Source of the DNA: Psychrobacter sp. NG25
Lineage (GTDB): Bacteria; Pseudomonadota; Gammaproteobacteria; Pseudomonadales; Moraxellaceae
Assembly: GCF_015234355.1 (NCBI RefSeq)
Contig: NZ_JADGMV010000003.1
Location: forward strand, 62,001 to 126,000
Length of the DNA stretch: 64,000 nt
Reading direction: 5' to 3'
Of this stretch, positions 55,411 to 64,000 are shown piece after piece; the first letter of the stretch is position 1; each line of letters opens with the position of its first letter. The position numbers and the translations under genes were made by a program. The notes below the pieces were generated by a model. It ran no database searches, had not been told where the DNA came from, and saw only the letters and a list, made by a program, of their open reading frames with translations.

Positions 55411-56835
55411 ATGAGTATCAAGCCTGTGGTCGCCTTAATTGGTCGTCCAAACGTCGGTAAATCCACCTTATTTAATCAGTTCACAAAAAGTCGGCAGGCA
55501 TTGGTTGCTGATTTATCAGGACTGACTCGTGACCGTCAATACGGTGATGCTACTTATGAAGACAAGTCTTTCATTGTTGTAGACACTGGTGGTATCGGTG
55601 AGGCGGATGATGGTAGCGGTAATATCGATGATTATATGTCTGAACAGTCGCATACTGCGATTCACGAAGCCGATATCATTGTATTCGTCGTTGATGCTCG
55701 TGCTGGTATGATTGGTGCCGACGCTGAGATTGGTAAGTTTTTGCACACACTTGGCAAGCCAGTATATGTCGTCGCCAACAAAGTCGATGGCGTCCATGAT
55801 GCTGCGCCTGCAGAATTCTATGCATTAGGATTGGGCGAGCCGTACCCAATGGCTGCCAGTCATGGTCGCGGTGTTGGTAATTTGCTTGAAGTGTTGACAG
55901 CGGATATGCCTGAGCAAGATAATATTGTAGAGCCAAGAGGTTTGAAGCTTGCTATTATTGGTCGTCCAAATGTTGGTAAATCAACGCTAGTGAACCGTTT
56001 ATTAGGTGAAGATCGAGTCGTGGTTTTCGATATGCCTGGTACCACACGCGACAGTATTTACATTCCTTATAAGCGTGAAGGTAAAGACTACGTATTGATT
56101 GACACCGCTGGTGTACGTCGCCGCGGTAAAATCGATGAAAAAGTAGAGAAGTTCTCTGTCATCAAAACCTTGCAAGCAATCGAAGATTCTAACGTGACCG
56201 TCATTGTAATTGATGCCCACGAAGGTATCGTCGACCAAGATTTGCATATGATTGGCTATGCACTGGATGCGGGCCGTGCATTGGTAGTGGCGATTAATAA
56301 ATGGGATGGTCTGACTCAAGATCAAAGAGATTACATTAAAATTGAGATGGATCGTCGTTTCAATTTTATCCCTTATGTGAAAATTCATTTGATATCGGCG
56401 CTGCATGGTACTGGTGTGGGTAATTTATATCCGTCTATCTTACGTGCTTATAAATCATCTATGTTTGAAGTGTCAACCAACCGTTTGACTCAGATTCTAC
56501 AGGATGCTGTGACTGCGAACCCGCCACCAACCGTGTCTGGTCGCCGCATTAAATTACGTTATGCGCATATTGGTGGTCACAACCCACCAGTCATTGTTAT
56601 TCATGGTAACCAGACCAGCTCATTACCTAAGAGCTATCAGCGCTATCTTGAAAACCAGTTCCGTCAGGTATTCAAGCTCGAAGGTACGCCACTTAATGTC
56701 ATTCTTAAACAAAATGACAATCCATATGCGAACAAGAGCGATACTCCTACCAAAGCGAAAGAACAGCAGTTGCGTCAACGTGAGCGCAACCGAGCACAAA
56801 AATTCACTACCAAAGATAAAAAACCTCGTAAATAG
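55411..56835 (+). CDS. der: Ribosome-assembly GTPase Der (EngA)
   Basis: This 474-residue protein has two tandem GTPase domains, each with a P-loop: [14 protein letters not shown] near residue 10 and [14 protein letters not shown] near 186. Both have DTGG or DTAG switch II motifs and N/TKxD specificity motifs (NKVDG; NKWDG). A C-terminal KH-like domain follows ([17 protein letters not shown]), ending in a basic tail. It is essential for 50S subunit maturation. Length is normal. Confidence 0.97.
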   Translation: MSIKPVVALIGRPNVGKSTLFNQFTKSRQALVADLSGLTRDRQYGDATYEDKSFIVVDTGGIGEADDGSGNIDDYMSEQSHTAIHEADIIVFVVDARAGMIGADAEIGKFLHTLGKPVYVVANKVDGVHDAAPAEFYALGLGEPYPMAASHGRGVGNLLEVLTADMPEQDNIVEPRGLKLAIIGRPNVGKSTLVNRLLGEDRVVVFDMPGTTRDSIYIPYKREGKDYVLIDTAGVRRRGKIDEKVEKFSVIKTLQAIEDSNVTVIVIDAHEGIVDQDLHMIGYALDAGRALVVAINKWDGLTQDQRDYIKIEMDRRFNFIPYVKIHLISALHGTGVGNLYPSILRAYKSSMFEVSTNRLTQILQDAVTANPPPTVSGRRIKLRYAHIGGHNPPVIVIHGNQTSSLPKSYQRYLENQFRQVFKLEGTPLNVILKQNDNPYANKSDTPTKAKEQQLRQRERNRAQKFTTKDKKPRK

Positions 56836-56862
56836 ATAAGATAGTTGACTCATTCACTACTG

Positions 56863-56890
56863 CTTTATCGTGCCATAGAGCACGATAAAG
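56863..56890 (+). terminator. Perfect hairpin after der
   Basis: An 11-base perfect stem (CTTTATCGTGC/GCACGATAAAG) with a six-base loop lies 28 bases after the der stop. It has no T run, so it may be a transcript-end stabiliser or weak terminator. Confidence 0.5.
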
Positions 56891-57019
56891 TAAGCTGTAC
56901 GCTACTGTATCTGTGGTTGCTTTAGCTGTCATGAAGAGTGAGTATCTATCAGTTTCACCTATCACACCTTCCTAGTAGCTGTAGTATAAATCAATGTTAT
57001 CTTAACTTAGTTGAGTGAT

Positions 57020-58951
57020 ATGAACAGCCGTTCACCGCGAACCATCTCTGTGCTAATCCGGCGTTCTGTCGCACAGGCCCTTATACTAGCTGTGTTAGTA
57101 GGCTTTTTATTGTCTTTTATTTATGGTTTAGTCTATCACTACACAGAAAAATATAGGCATGTGCAACAGCTAGCCACATTATTAACGACTAGTGCATCGA
57201 CGGCTGATAGCGCTGATGTTGTGTCTGAGCAAGTGAAATTCCTGTTAGAGAATGAACCAAGTATCAGAAGTATCTTGTTTTATTCAACACCTCAGCCTTT
57301 TGATGATGATGTCAGCCAATCAAAGAATGATTGGAGAACGGCATTGTTTGCAGATACCGTCAGCTTTAACTATCCGGTAACTAGCAACTATATTAATATC
57401 GATAGTGACGTCAATGCATTAAAGCCTAAACAGCAATCGGCTACCACTTTATTAGGCAATAAAAATGAACCGTCAGCAGCCGATAAAGACAGTGCACTAG
57501 TTGGCTATATTAATATCACTTTAGATGTGCAACAACTTCGGTCGCATTGGTATCGTAGCAACTTGCTGCTATGGCTCTTTACTACCATACTGGCAGTGCT
57601 TTGGGCTTTATATCTTTTACGTAAACTCAAATGGCCAGTCAGAGATATTGAATCTCTGACCGAAGCCTGTGACATCGTGTTAAAAAACACAGAGCTTGAG
57701 CAGTTACCAGTTATTCCGCAACATTTTAATTTTCAAGAGCTGATGCTAATCAAAGAAGCCTTTATAGCTTTGTTTAATCGTTTACAAAAAGTTAGGCTAG
57801 ATTATGAATCGCTTGCGACTTTTGAAAAGCAGTTGCATAGCAAAGATTTGTCTCTCGATGTGCAGCTGCATAATTTTCAAAGTATGATAACCCATGAGTT
57901 GAAAACCTCGCTAAATGCTATCGTGGGCGGTTTGCAGTTATTGGATCACGACCTACTCAATAGAGAGCAAAAAGATGCTATTGAAATCATTAGTAGTGGT
58001 AGTGATAAATTGGTATCGTCGCTTGACCATATTATCCAGTTGAATCAAATACAAAAAGGTCAGGTAACTATCGATTCTATCGAATTCAATCCATTACAAT
58101 TGATTGCAGATATCTTGGCAGATTTTGAACCAGTTGCTCAGAAAAAAGGCTTAGTATTAACCAGCCGTATTCATCATATCGACTATAGTCTTACGGGCGA
58201 TGCTGAAAAGATACAACAAATTCTATCGATGTTACTCAGTAATGCAATCAAGTTTACGCCTGCTGGACAAGTGATTATTACGTCGCAATTGACCCATTTT
58301 GATAAAAGTAATCGTTGGCAAATCAGTGTGAAAGATACCGGTATTGGTATCGATCGCAATCATATAGAGGATATCTTTAATCCATTTTTTCAGGTAGATT
58401 CATCACAAACTCGGCAGTATGAAGGGTCAGGTGTTGGGTTGCCTGTCGTTAAGCAGATAGCGCAGCTTATGGGTGCCACTATCGAAGTAGATAGTACGCT
58501 AGGACTAGGTACAGAGTTTACGCTGACGGTCATAATGCCTAACCAGCATCAGTCTCAGCAGCAACAGCTATTGGCTGGGTTGACGGTCATTTATTATTAC
58601 TATCATGAGGTGGGTTTTTTAGGGAATGAATTGGAGCGTTTGGGCGCGACAGTCATCTATCATCAGCATGAACAGCTGGTTATGGATGAGATGAGCGTCA
58701 AAAAAATAAATATGGTTATGTTTGCAGAGGATATCGTGGTAAATAAAGCCGAATCCTTAGCCGATCTCATCCGTCGATCTGAAAGCGAGCACCGTGCGTT
58801 ATTAGTGTATTGGTACTCACCGCATCGAGCCCAGTATTTAGACAGTTTTGAGCATGGTTTGAAGGTTGCAGGTATCGATTACTGTCGTAGTGCTACTTAT
58901 AAGGGTAAGGCTTTGAGTGATTTGCTGCAACGTTGGTTGCTATGGAAATAA
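57020..58951 (+). CDS. Orphan sensor histidine kinase with degenerate C-terminal receiver-like domain
   Basis: This 643-residue membrane kinase has two membrane helices (about 17-38 and 180-198) around a periplasmic sensor of about 140 residues. A HAMP-like linker and a HisKA domain follow, with His292 in MITHELKTSLNAIVGG. The HATPase domain shows LSNAIKFT, KDTGIGI and GSGVGLPVV. The last 125 residues have the alternating pattern of a receiver but lack the N-terminal acidic pair and the clear Asp and Lys-Pro sites. No response regulator gene is adjacent. The ATG at 57020 is chosen over the TTG at 57011. Confidence 0.88.
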   Translation: MNSRSPRTISVLIRRSVAQALILAVLVGFLLSFIYGLVYHYTEKYRHVQQLATLLTTSASTADSADVVSEQVKFLLENEPSIRSILFYSTPQPFDDDVSQSKNDWRTALFADTVSFNYPVTSNYINIDSDVNALKPKQQSATTLLGNKNEPSAADKDSALVGYINITLDVQQLRSHWYRSNLLLWLFTTILAVLWALYLLRKLKWPVRDIESLTEACDIVLKNTELEQLPVIPQHFNFQELMLIKEAFIALFNRLQKVRLDYESLATFEKQLHSKDLSLDVQLHNFQSMITHELKTSLNAIVGGLQLLDHDLLNREQKDAIEIISSGSDKLVSSLDHIIQLNQIQKGQVTIDSIEFNPLQLIADILADFEPVAQKKGLVLTSRIHHIDYSLTGDAEKIQQILSMLLSNAIKFTPAGQVIITSQLTHFDKSNRWQISVKDTGIGIDRNHIEDIFNPFFQVDSSQTRQYEGSGVGLPVVKQIAQLMGATIEVDSTLGLGTEFTLTVIMPNQHQSQQQQLLAGLTVIYYYYHEVGFLGNELERLGATVIYHQHEQLVMDEMSVKKINMVMFAEDIVVNKAESLADLIRRSESEHRALLVYWYSPHRAQYLDSFEHGLKVAGIDYCRSATYKGKALSDLLQRWLLWK

Positions 58952-58991
58952 GCTAAGCTGCCTTTATCTCTTATCCCTTATCACAACCAAT

Positions 58992-59025
58992 AAAAAAGAC
59001 GCCCTATATCAGGGCGTCTTTTTTA
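58992..59025. terminator. Bidirectional intrinsic terminator between the kinase gene and dacC
   Basis: AAAAAAGACGCCCT and AGGGCGTCTTTTTT form a strong stem with a short loop. It ends both convergent genes. Confidence 0.93.
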
Positions 59026-59026
59026 T

Positions 59027-59057
59027 TGAACAACCTGCTTATCAGGCAGGTTGTTCA
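59027..59057. other. Second perfect hairpin after dacC
   Basis: A perfect 12-base stem (TGAACAACCTGC/GCAGGTTGTTCA) with a seven-base loop lies between the dacC stop and the terminator. It has no T run and is transcribed with dacC. Confidence 0.6.
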
Positions 59058-59072
59058 TATCTCATCTGATGC

Positions 59073-60239
59073 TTAAAAGAGGTTCTGTACCCAACGTGCA
59101 AGACGCTGCCAAGTACGGCTCATAAAGCCTGATTCTTCAATATCGCTAGTGGCAATGATAGGCACTGATGCTACGGCCTTACCATCAATGACAGCCATCA
59201 TTTTACCAATTTCTTGACCTTTTTTGATAGGTGCTTCTAGGCTTTCAGGGATATCAACCACAGTCGTGATTTTATTCTTTTGAGTTTTGCTGGTCAAAAT
59301 CTGTAAATTATCACCAGTAGTCAGCTCAACTTCGTCCGCTTCACCGAACCATACTGGGACTTTGCTGACGAATTGTCCAGCAGGTGCTTTGGTAACGGTA
59401 GTGAAGTGGCCAAAGCCCCAATTGAGAAGTTCACGTGATTGATCAGCACGGGCTTGTTGGCTCTTGGTGCCCATGATGACAGAAATCAGACGCATACCAT
59501 CGCGATTGCTTGAAGCAACTAAGCAATAGCCCGCCGCATCAGTGTGGCCAGTTTTTAGGCCATCAACGGTGGGGTCAGTAATGAGCAAAGCATTACGGTT
59601 ACCTTGGGTAATACCATTATAGGTAAATTCTTTTTCTGAATAAATGTTGTAATAGTCGCCACTGTTTTTGATGATAGCGCGAGCGAGTTTAGATAAATCT
59701 AAAGCAGATGCTAAGTGGCCTTCATCAGGCATACCGGTAGCATTGACAAAATTAGAGTTCTCCATGCCAATTTTTTCTGCTTGTTCATTCATTAAGATAG
59801 CAAATGATGCTTCGCTACCAGCAATGTGCTCAGCCATCGCTTTTGACGCATCATTACCTGATTGAATGATAATACCGCGTAGCATGTCAATGACGCTGGC
59901 TGTTTTGTTTACTGGCACATACATACAAGACTGACTGCTACTGCCACGGCACCAAGAATTTGGGCTCATTAACACTTGCTCGTCTTCTTTGAGATCGCCC
60001 GATGCTAAGCGTTGCTCAATGATATAACTGGTCATCATCTTGGTGAGAGACGCTGGTGGTAGTGATTCATTGGCATTTTTTTGTGCCAAGATTTCACCAG
60101 TGTTGTAGTCCATTAATACATAGGCGGTATTGTCCATCTCGGGTGGCTGTATGGCAGCACTTGCCATCACTGCACTCATTGAGATACTTACACCAACTAC
60201 CAGCTGTACAAGCTGATTTTTTACACGCTTTACTGTCAT
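59073..60239 (-). CDS. dacC: D-alanyl-D-alanine carboxypeptidase (PBP5/6 family)
   Basis: This 388-residue penicillin-binding protein has a cleavable signal peptide (ending near ASA), the S-x-x-K motif SLTK, the SGN motif QSGNDAS and the KTG motif GLKTGHTDAAGYC. After the catalytic domain comes the C-terminal beta domain and an amphipathic membrane anchor (RTWQRLARWVQNLF). It trims the terminal D-Ala from peptidoglycan pentapeptides. The gene symbol could equally be dacA. Confidence 0.93.
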   Translation of the reverse strand: MTVKRVKNQLVQLVVGVSISMSAVMASAAIQPPEMDNTAYVLMDYNTGEILAQKNANESLPPASLTKMMTSYIIEQRLASGDLKEDEQVLMSPNSWCRGSSSQSCMYVPVNKTASVIDMLRGIIIQSGNDASKAMAEHIAGSEASFAILMNEQAEKIGMENSNFVNATGMPDEGHLASALDLSKLARAIIKNSGDYYNIYSEKEFTYNGITQGNRNALLITDPTVDGLKTGHTDAAGYCLVASSNRDGMRLISVIMGTKSQQARADQSRELLNWGFGHFTTVTKAPAGQFVSKVPVWFGEADEVELTTGDNLQILTSKTQKNKITTVVDIPESLEAPIKKGQEIGKMMAVIDGKAVASVPIIATSDIEESGFMSRTWQRLARWVQNLF

Positions 60240-60707
60240 ATATCGTTACACCGCATCATGGAACCAAATGTATCTATTGCTTGTATCCTGTATTAATTTT
60301 CATACATTATTTTAAGCAGCATATCTTAAATGCAATGTTTAAAATAATGTATCGACGAAAATATGAATCACTGCGCAATAGACATAAAATTAACGCCTTA
60401 TCTTAGCAAAATGACAACCGATGGGGAATCGATAAATACAAAAAATAAGGCGCGACTAAAAACAAAGAAGAATATTTATGGAAGATTTGGTTATAGCCAC
60501 AAAAAAGCCTGCTGCACCGTCTATTATTTTGAGCGGGGCTACAGCAAGCTTTTATTGTACAAATTAAATCACACAGTTTTTAAGTCTATTTCTATATAGA
60601 GATGACATAATCTATTCTATAGAGCCAATACCGCTATTTTATTATCGTTAATGGTAGCGGGTTTTATCAAGCGACTGTTTAGTAAACCAGTTATTAATAT
60701 CTAGCGA
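60240..60707. other. Intergenic region upstream of dacC
   Basis: About 470 AT-rich bases between dacC and the small secreted-protein gene. Short open frames here have no ribosome-binding site or recognisable product. The stretch holds the dacC promoter region and the hairpin at 60501-60553. Confidence 0.5.
60501..60553 (-). terminator. Probable terminator of the small secreted-protein gene
   Basis: AAAAGCCTGCTG and CAGCAAGCTTTT pair with one mismatch, flanked by A and T runs, with a loop of about 27 bases. It lies downstream of the minus-strand gene at 60708. Confidence 0.5.
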
Positions 60708-61142
60708 CTAATATTCAGCATTCGCTAAATCTTCACATAGTGCTTTGTTTTCTTGCTTTGAGAAGCCCATTGTCCAACTACGAATACCTTGTAGGATTTG
60801 ACGGTAGTCTTGTTGAGTTGATAGATATTGAATAGCCGCTTTCGGATCTTCTAGAGATGGCATAAGTTCGTGCAGCTGCACACCATAGGATTTATAAAAA
60901 CGCTGTTTTTGGTTGCCATTCAGCATCGGTGGACATATCTCTGACAACACTTGCATTACCGCAATTTCATGCTTGGTTATGTTTACGCCAGCCATATCTA
61001 AAGGTATGGTTGTATCAGGGTTATTCGCCGCAAAAGATGCTTGAGATAGCATAGCAGCAGACGTTATTAGTCCTGCAAGACCAAATTTTGGTCCAGTTTT
61101 CACTATGACAGAAGCTATAGATAATATCGATTGATTTTTCAT
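60708..61142 (-). CDS. Small secreted protein, possibly the MCR_0457 family
   Basis: This 144-residue protein has a long signal peptide (cleavage probably after ASFA near residue 38). A mature domain of about 105 residues has two cysteines that could pair (in EICPPML and ALCEDL). The mature part is helical. It resembles a Moraxellaceae family that I recall as MCR_0457 from Moraxella catarrhalis, with no known function; this identification is from memory and uncertain. It is monocistronic. Confidence 0.65.
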   Translation of the reverse strand: MKNQSILSIASVIVKTGPKFGLAGLITSAAMLSQASFAANNPDTTIPLDMAGVNITKHEIAVMQVLSEICPPMLNGNQKQRFYKSYGVQLHELMPSLEDPKAAIQYLSTQQDYRQILQGIRSWTMGFSKQENKALCEDLANAEY

Positions 61143-61627
61143 TTAGCATTACACTCGCTTATCTTTATTTGATGGTCATATGTTAATGGCTAAAAAAACA
61201 AAAGTCACATAAAATATTGACTTATGTGTAGATGTCTTGTGAGCCAAAGGCATTTCTTAGCAACATATCAGCAGCATATACTTGTAAGTTACGTCAGCAT
61301 AAAAATATAAGTTTATATTGTTGTCCGTTGTTGCCTATTGTAACGTAGAGAGCAATGTTTTTGCCTCTGCCGATTCAGCGACTATACGGATAAAGTCGTT
61401 AGTAAAATAACAAATCAGCTAGATTCTGAGCAAAGACAGGGTTCGTGTCAGGATACTATGTAGGGTATAATCTTTCATCATTATGATTGCACCATAGCCT
61501 TGATATACTGAACTAATATCGTGAAGTTTTTTCATGGCTGTGATGTTTCCGGTTCTAATTATAGCAATTTTATGCCGATAAAGTTCATAAGTGGACAGGC
61601 GGTCATTTATAAATATATTGAGTAGCA
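61143..61627. other. Intergenic region upstream of surE
   Basis: About 485 bases between two divergent genes. No repeat copy, terminator or credible gene was found; it is probably promoter sequence for both sides. Confidence 0.4.
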
Positions 61628-62440
61628 ATGAAATTTTTGATTAGTAATGATGATGGGGTTTATGCGCCAGGGTTGTTGGCACTGTATCAGGCATTGTCTT
61701 CCATCGGGGAAGTGATGGTAGTTGCGCCAAATAGTGAGCAGAGTGGTTACGCGAGTGCATTGAGTGTGACCACGCCATTGCATACTCATGAACTGCCATC
61801 TGGTTTTATCGCTGTGAATGGCTCGCCTGCGGACTGTATTTATTTAGCATTACATGAGTTGTATCGTCATACGCGCTTTGATTTTGTGATTACAGGCATT
61901 AATTCAGGTGCTAATTTAGGGCAGGATGTAATGTTTTCTGGCACCTTTGGGGCAGCCTTAACCGCGCAGCTTTTTGGTGTACCAGCCATCGCAACTTCTT
62001 TAGTAGGCGGCGGTGCCAAAAGGGATGGGCAAGAGCAAGTCAGTGATTATCAGCTGGCGGCAAATGAGATAGTTAAGTTATTAGCTGAAACGTCACTATT
62101 AGATGCCTGCAAAAATTTGCCCTATCACGTATTAAACGTTAATATTCCGGATGTTAATCATGCCGATGAGATCAAAGGTCGCAAGATAACCTCGTTGGGG
62201 CATCGTCAGGTTGCCCGTCCTGTGCACCATGTGGTTGATCCACGCGGGCGAGATGCCTATTGGCTGTCGCTACGCAAATGTAAACATGAGTTGCCAGAAA
62301 AAACGGAAGATATGCCGTCATCTGCCATACAATTAACAGATGACCAAGCAGTGGCAGCGGGTTATATTAGCCTATCACCAGTGCGACTCCATCATACGCC
62401 AGCCGCTGCGCTAGACAGTTTATCTGCGTTAGTCTTATAA
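61628..62440 (+). CDS. surE: 5'/3'-nucleotidase SurE
   Basis: This 270-residue phosphatase opens with the metal-binding FLISNDDGVYAPGL, then APNSEQSGYAS, the INSGANLG motif and the VNGSPADC segment, all standard for SurE. It hydrolyses nucleoside monophosphates and short polyphosphate. The SurE-NlpD neighbourhood is conserved in gammaproteobacteria, although pcm and rpoS are not seen in the window. Confidence 0.95.
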   Translation: MKFLISNDDGVYAPGLLALYQALSSIGEVMVVAPNSEQSGYASALSVTTPLHTHELPSGFIAVNGSPADCIYLALHELYRHTRFDFVITGINSGANLGQDVMFSGTFGAALTAQLFGVPAIATSLVGGGAKRDGQEQVSDYQLAANEIVKLLAETSLLDACKNLPYHVLNVNIPDVNHADEIKGRKITSLGHRQVARPVHHVVDPRGRDAYWLSLRKCKHELPEKTEDMPSSAIQLTDDQAVAAGYISLSPVRLHHTPAAALDSLSALVL

Positions 62441-62617
62441 ATGCGCTGTATAAAACGATGAATGGCGCTAGGTAAGTGGTGAAAGGTAAAAGAATGCATT
62501 GATTATCAAATGATGGATAATGGTTATTGTCAAATATTTAAGTAGTATAAAAGTTAGCAACATGCTTGTGAGTCACACAAGACGTTTGTGAATAACGTAA
62601 AAAATAGGAAACCTTGT

Positions 62618-63409
62618 ATGAAGAAGCTTATTGCTGGATCACGCTTTACAACAGCGGCATTGATTGGCACTTTAACAGTCGCAACCTTAACGATAGTCGG
62701 TTGTGCCACCAAACCTACTTACCAATCAGCTAATCAAGCTGGTCCTACGATTGTCACCAATGCACAAGGCATTCCTAACTATCATCGCGTGCAACGCGGC
62801 GATACGGTCAGTCAAATCGCCGAGCGCTATCGTGTCAGTTACCGTCAAATCGGCGCACTTAATAACTTAGATAGCAAGTATACGATTTATAGTGGTCAGT
62901 GGCTCAAGCTATGGCAAGGCAGCCAAGAGACGACAGCGAATAACACGTATACACAGCCTAAGCAAACCTATACACCTCCTGTAACTAGTGCGCCTCAGAA
63001 TAACTCGCAAAACCCTGTCTATGCAGTGACGGCAAACGCAACGTCAGGTTATGAATATCCAAGTCGCAATCAAGTCACTCGTAACTTCGATGTGGCAGCT
63101 GGCACGATGGGTATGTGGTTTGCTGGTAACGTTGGTGATCCAGTGCTTGCCAGTCAGTCTGGAACAGTGCTTTACTCAGGTAATGGTCTGACAGAATATG
63201 GCAACCTTATTATGATTCGTCATAGTGATAACTACATCACCGCCTATGCACACAATAGTGAACTACTTGTCAAAGAAGGCGATACGGTACAGTTGGGTCA
63301 ACGTATTGCAAATATGGGCAATAGTGGTACAACCAACCAAGTGGGATTGGAGTTCCAAGTACGTTTAAATGGTAATCCTATCGACCCACGTGCGGTATTG
63401 GGACGTTAA
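62618..63409 (+). CDS. nlpD: NlpD-like LysM/M23 lipoprotein
   Basis: This 263-residue lipoprotein has a signal peptide with lipobox IVGC (cysteine near residue 29), one LysM domain (YHRVQRGDTVSQIAERYRVS, about 54-97), a Thr/Pro/Gln-rich linker and a C-terminal M23 (LytM) domain. The LytM part has WFAGNVGDPVLASQSGTVLY, where a zinc-binding His and Asp would be expected, and later AYAHNSELLVKEGD; like NlpD and EnvC it seems degenerate. Such proteins activate cell-wall amidases at division. The ATG at 62618 has AGGAA upstream and is preferred over the GTG at 62588. Confidence 0.87.
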   Translation: MKKLIAGSRFTTAALIGTLTVATLTIVGCATKPTYQSANQAGPTIVTNAQGIPNYHRVQRGDTVSQIAERYRVSYRQIGALNNLDSKYTIYSGQWLKLWQGSQETTANNTYTQPKQTYTPPVTSAPQNNSQNPVYAVTANATSGYEYPSRNQVTRNFDVAAGTMGMWFAGNVGDPVLASQSGTVLYSGNGLTEYGNLIMIRHSDNYITAYAHNSELLVKEGDTVQLGQRIANMGNSGTTNQVGLEFQVRLNGNPIDPRAVLGR

Positions 63410-63533
63410 GTTTGACACCGTGTTTTTAATTGCTTGGCGAATTTAGTGGCGTTACTGACATTGCTTTATGAACGCGATTTGAATAAAGTTATGTTGTTTG
63501 AGTCACTTTACTTATTCATACCTGAGAATTTTT

Positions 63534-64000
63534 ATGATGTTAAAAAAACAGTACATTGCTTTTTTCCCAGCCTTAGTAATGGTTGGGTGTACGAGCCAAC
63601 AGGCCATGCAAGAGTCTAACAAGCCCGTGCGTCAAGGCAATGTTGAGATTACCCAGACTCAAACAATACAAGTGAAACCAACACCAAAGCCAGTAGTTAC
63701 GCCGCCACCAGTGGCAAAGCCAAGCTATAACAGTTTCTATGATTGGAAGTCGGATTTTTCCATGCGTGCGATTGCATCAGGCAATGATGCGGCAACCGTT
63801 CGTCGTCTGCTTGACTCAGCTTACTTAAATCAGCAAGTGATTTCGCTAGACTCAGGACAGCCAGAGTTCTCCAAGATGCCATGGGAATATGTAGATTCTG
63901 CCGTATCTGATGGACGCGTGAGTACGGGTAAGCGTAAGTTTTCCGAGCAACGTGCGTATCTGTCACAGTTAGAGTCACAGTATGGTGTAAGTGCAGAAAC
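63534..64000 (+). CDS. Lytic murein transglycosylase, MltB type, 5' part
   Basis: The first 155 codons of a gene cut by the right edge. It has a lipoprotein signal with MVGC (cysteine near residue 19), a Thr/Gln/Pro-rich linker and the start of an SLT_2 domain: FYDWKSDFSMRAIASGND, VISLDSGQPEFSKMPWEYV and SDGRVSTGK. MltB-family enzymes cleave peptidoglycan to anhydromuropeptides. The catalytic Glu lies beyond the edge. ATG codons at 63534 and 63537 are both possible starts. Confidence 0.85.
   Translation, partial: MMLKKQYIAFFPALVMVGCTSQQAMQESNKPVRQGNVEITQTQTIQVKPTPKPVVTPPPVAKPSYNSFYDWKSDFSMRAIASGNDAATVRRLLDSAYLNQQVISLDSGQPEFSKMPWEYVDSAVSDGRVSTGKRKFSEQRAYLSQLESQYGVSAE

Noticed and set aside
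60056-60599. Open frames of 116 and 78 codons opposite and upstream of dacC
   Set aside because: One mainly overlaps the dacC 5' end in antisense; the other is AT-rich intergenic sequence containing a hairpin. Neither has a ribosome-binding site or recognisable product.
61380-61480. tRNA-like GGTTCG segment upstream of surE
   Set aside because: No acceptor stem, anticodon arm or CCA partner could be folded around it.

Overview
The window is a chromosomal segment of a gammaproteobacterium, most likely a Moraxellaceae member of the Psychrobacter type. I infer this from protein resemblance, from gene orders such as ndk-rlmN-pilW-rodZ-ispG-hisS-yfgM-bamB-der and hisZ-purA, from NrtR-type control of NAD genes, and from a dense family of about 100-bp intergenic repeats. 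No rRNA, tRNA, CRISPR array, prophage or intact insertion sequence was found. Both edges cut genes: lysO on the left and an mltB-type gene on the right.

Layout. (1) 1-6405: a partial lysine exporter, then a lipid-metabolism module related to Escherichia coli ynbABC. It consists of a CDP-alcohol phosphatidyltransferase/hydrolase/methyltransferase fusion, a patatin-like protein lacking the usual Ser and Asp catalytic residues, a short-chain dehydrogenase and a convergent CdsA/YnbB-like gene. (2) 6483-12000: de novo NAD synthesis (nadA-nadB, nadC) with the regulator nrtR. Matching 21-bp palindromes lie upstream of nadA/nrtR and of nadC. (3) 12333-19040: MarC-family protein, a trimethylamine-monooxygenase-type FMO, an ArgO/LysE exporter, three tandem paralogous genes of unknown function, and rluB. 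(4) 19594-37632: a complete Wzx/Wzy-type surface polysaccharide locus. It holds wza-wzb-wzc, a PglF-like dehydratase, a flippase, five glycosyltransferases, a QueC-like PP-loop protein, a pyruvyltransferase-like protein, an EpsG-like polymerase, a PglC-like initiating transferase and a PglE-like aminotransferase. (5) 37924-46337: folD, psiE, a small lipoprotein, corA, a DUF2237 gene, hisZ, purA and ndk. (6) 46846-56835: the rlmN-to-der housekeeping block. (7) 57020-64000: an orphan hybrid-like histidine kinase, dacC, a small secreted protein, surE, an NlpD-like LysM/M23 lipoprotein and a lytic transglycosylase.

How genes work together. NadA, NadB and NadC make nicotinate mononucleotide from aspartate, and NrtR probably represses them through the palindromes. 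The polysaccharide genes would build an amino-sugar-initiated repeat unit, flip it, polymerise it and export it under Wzc/Wzb phosphorylation control. The ynb-like module looks like a self-contained route that activates, transfers and remodels an unidentified lipid. Together with the QueC-like protein and the three-paralogue cluster it is the best candidate for undescribed biology here.

Start codons were adjusted by ribosome-binding sites and family resemblance. All family calls come from reading motifs; no database search was run.
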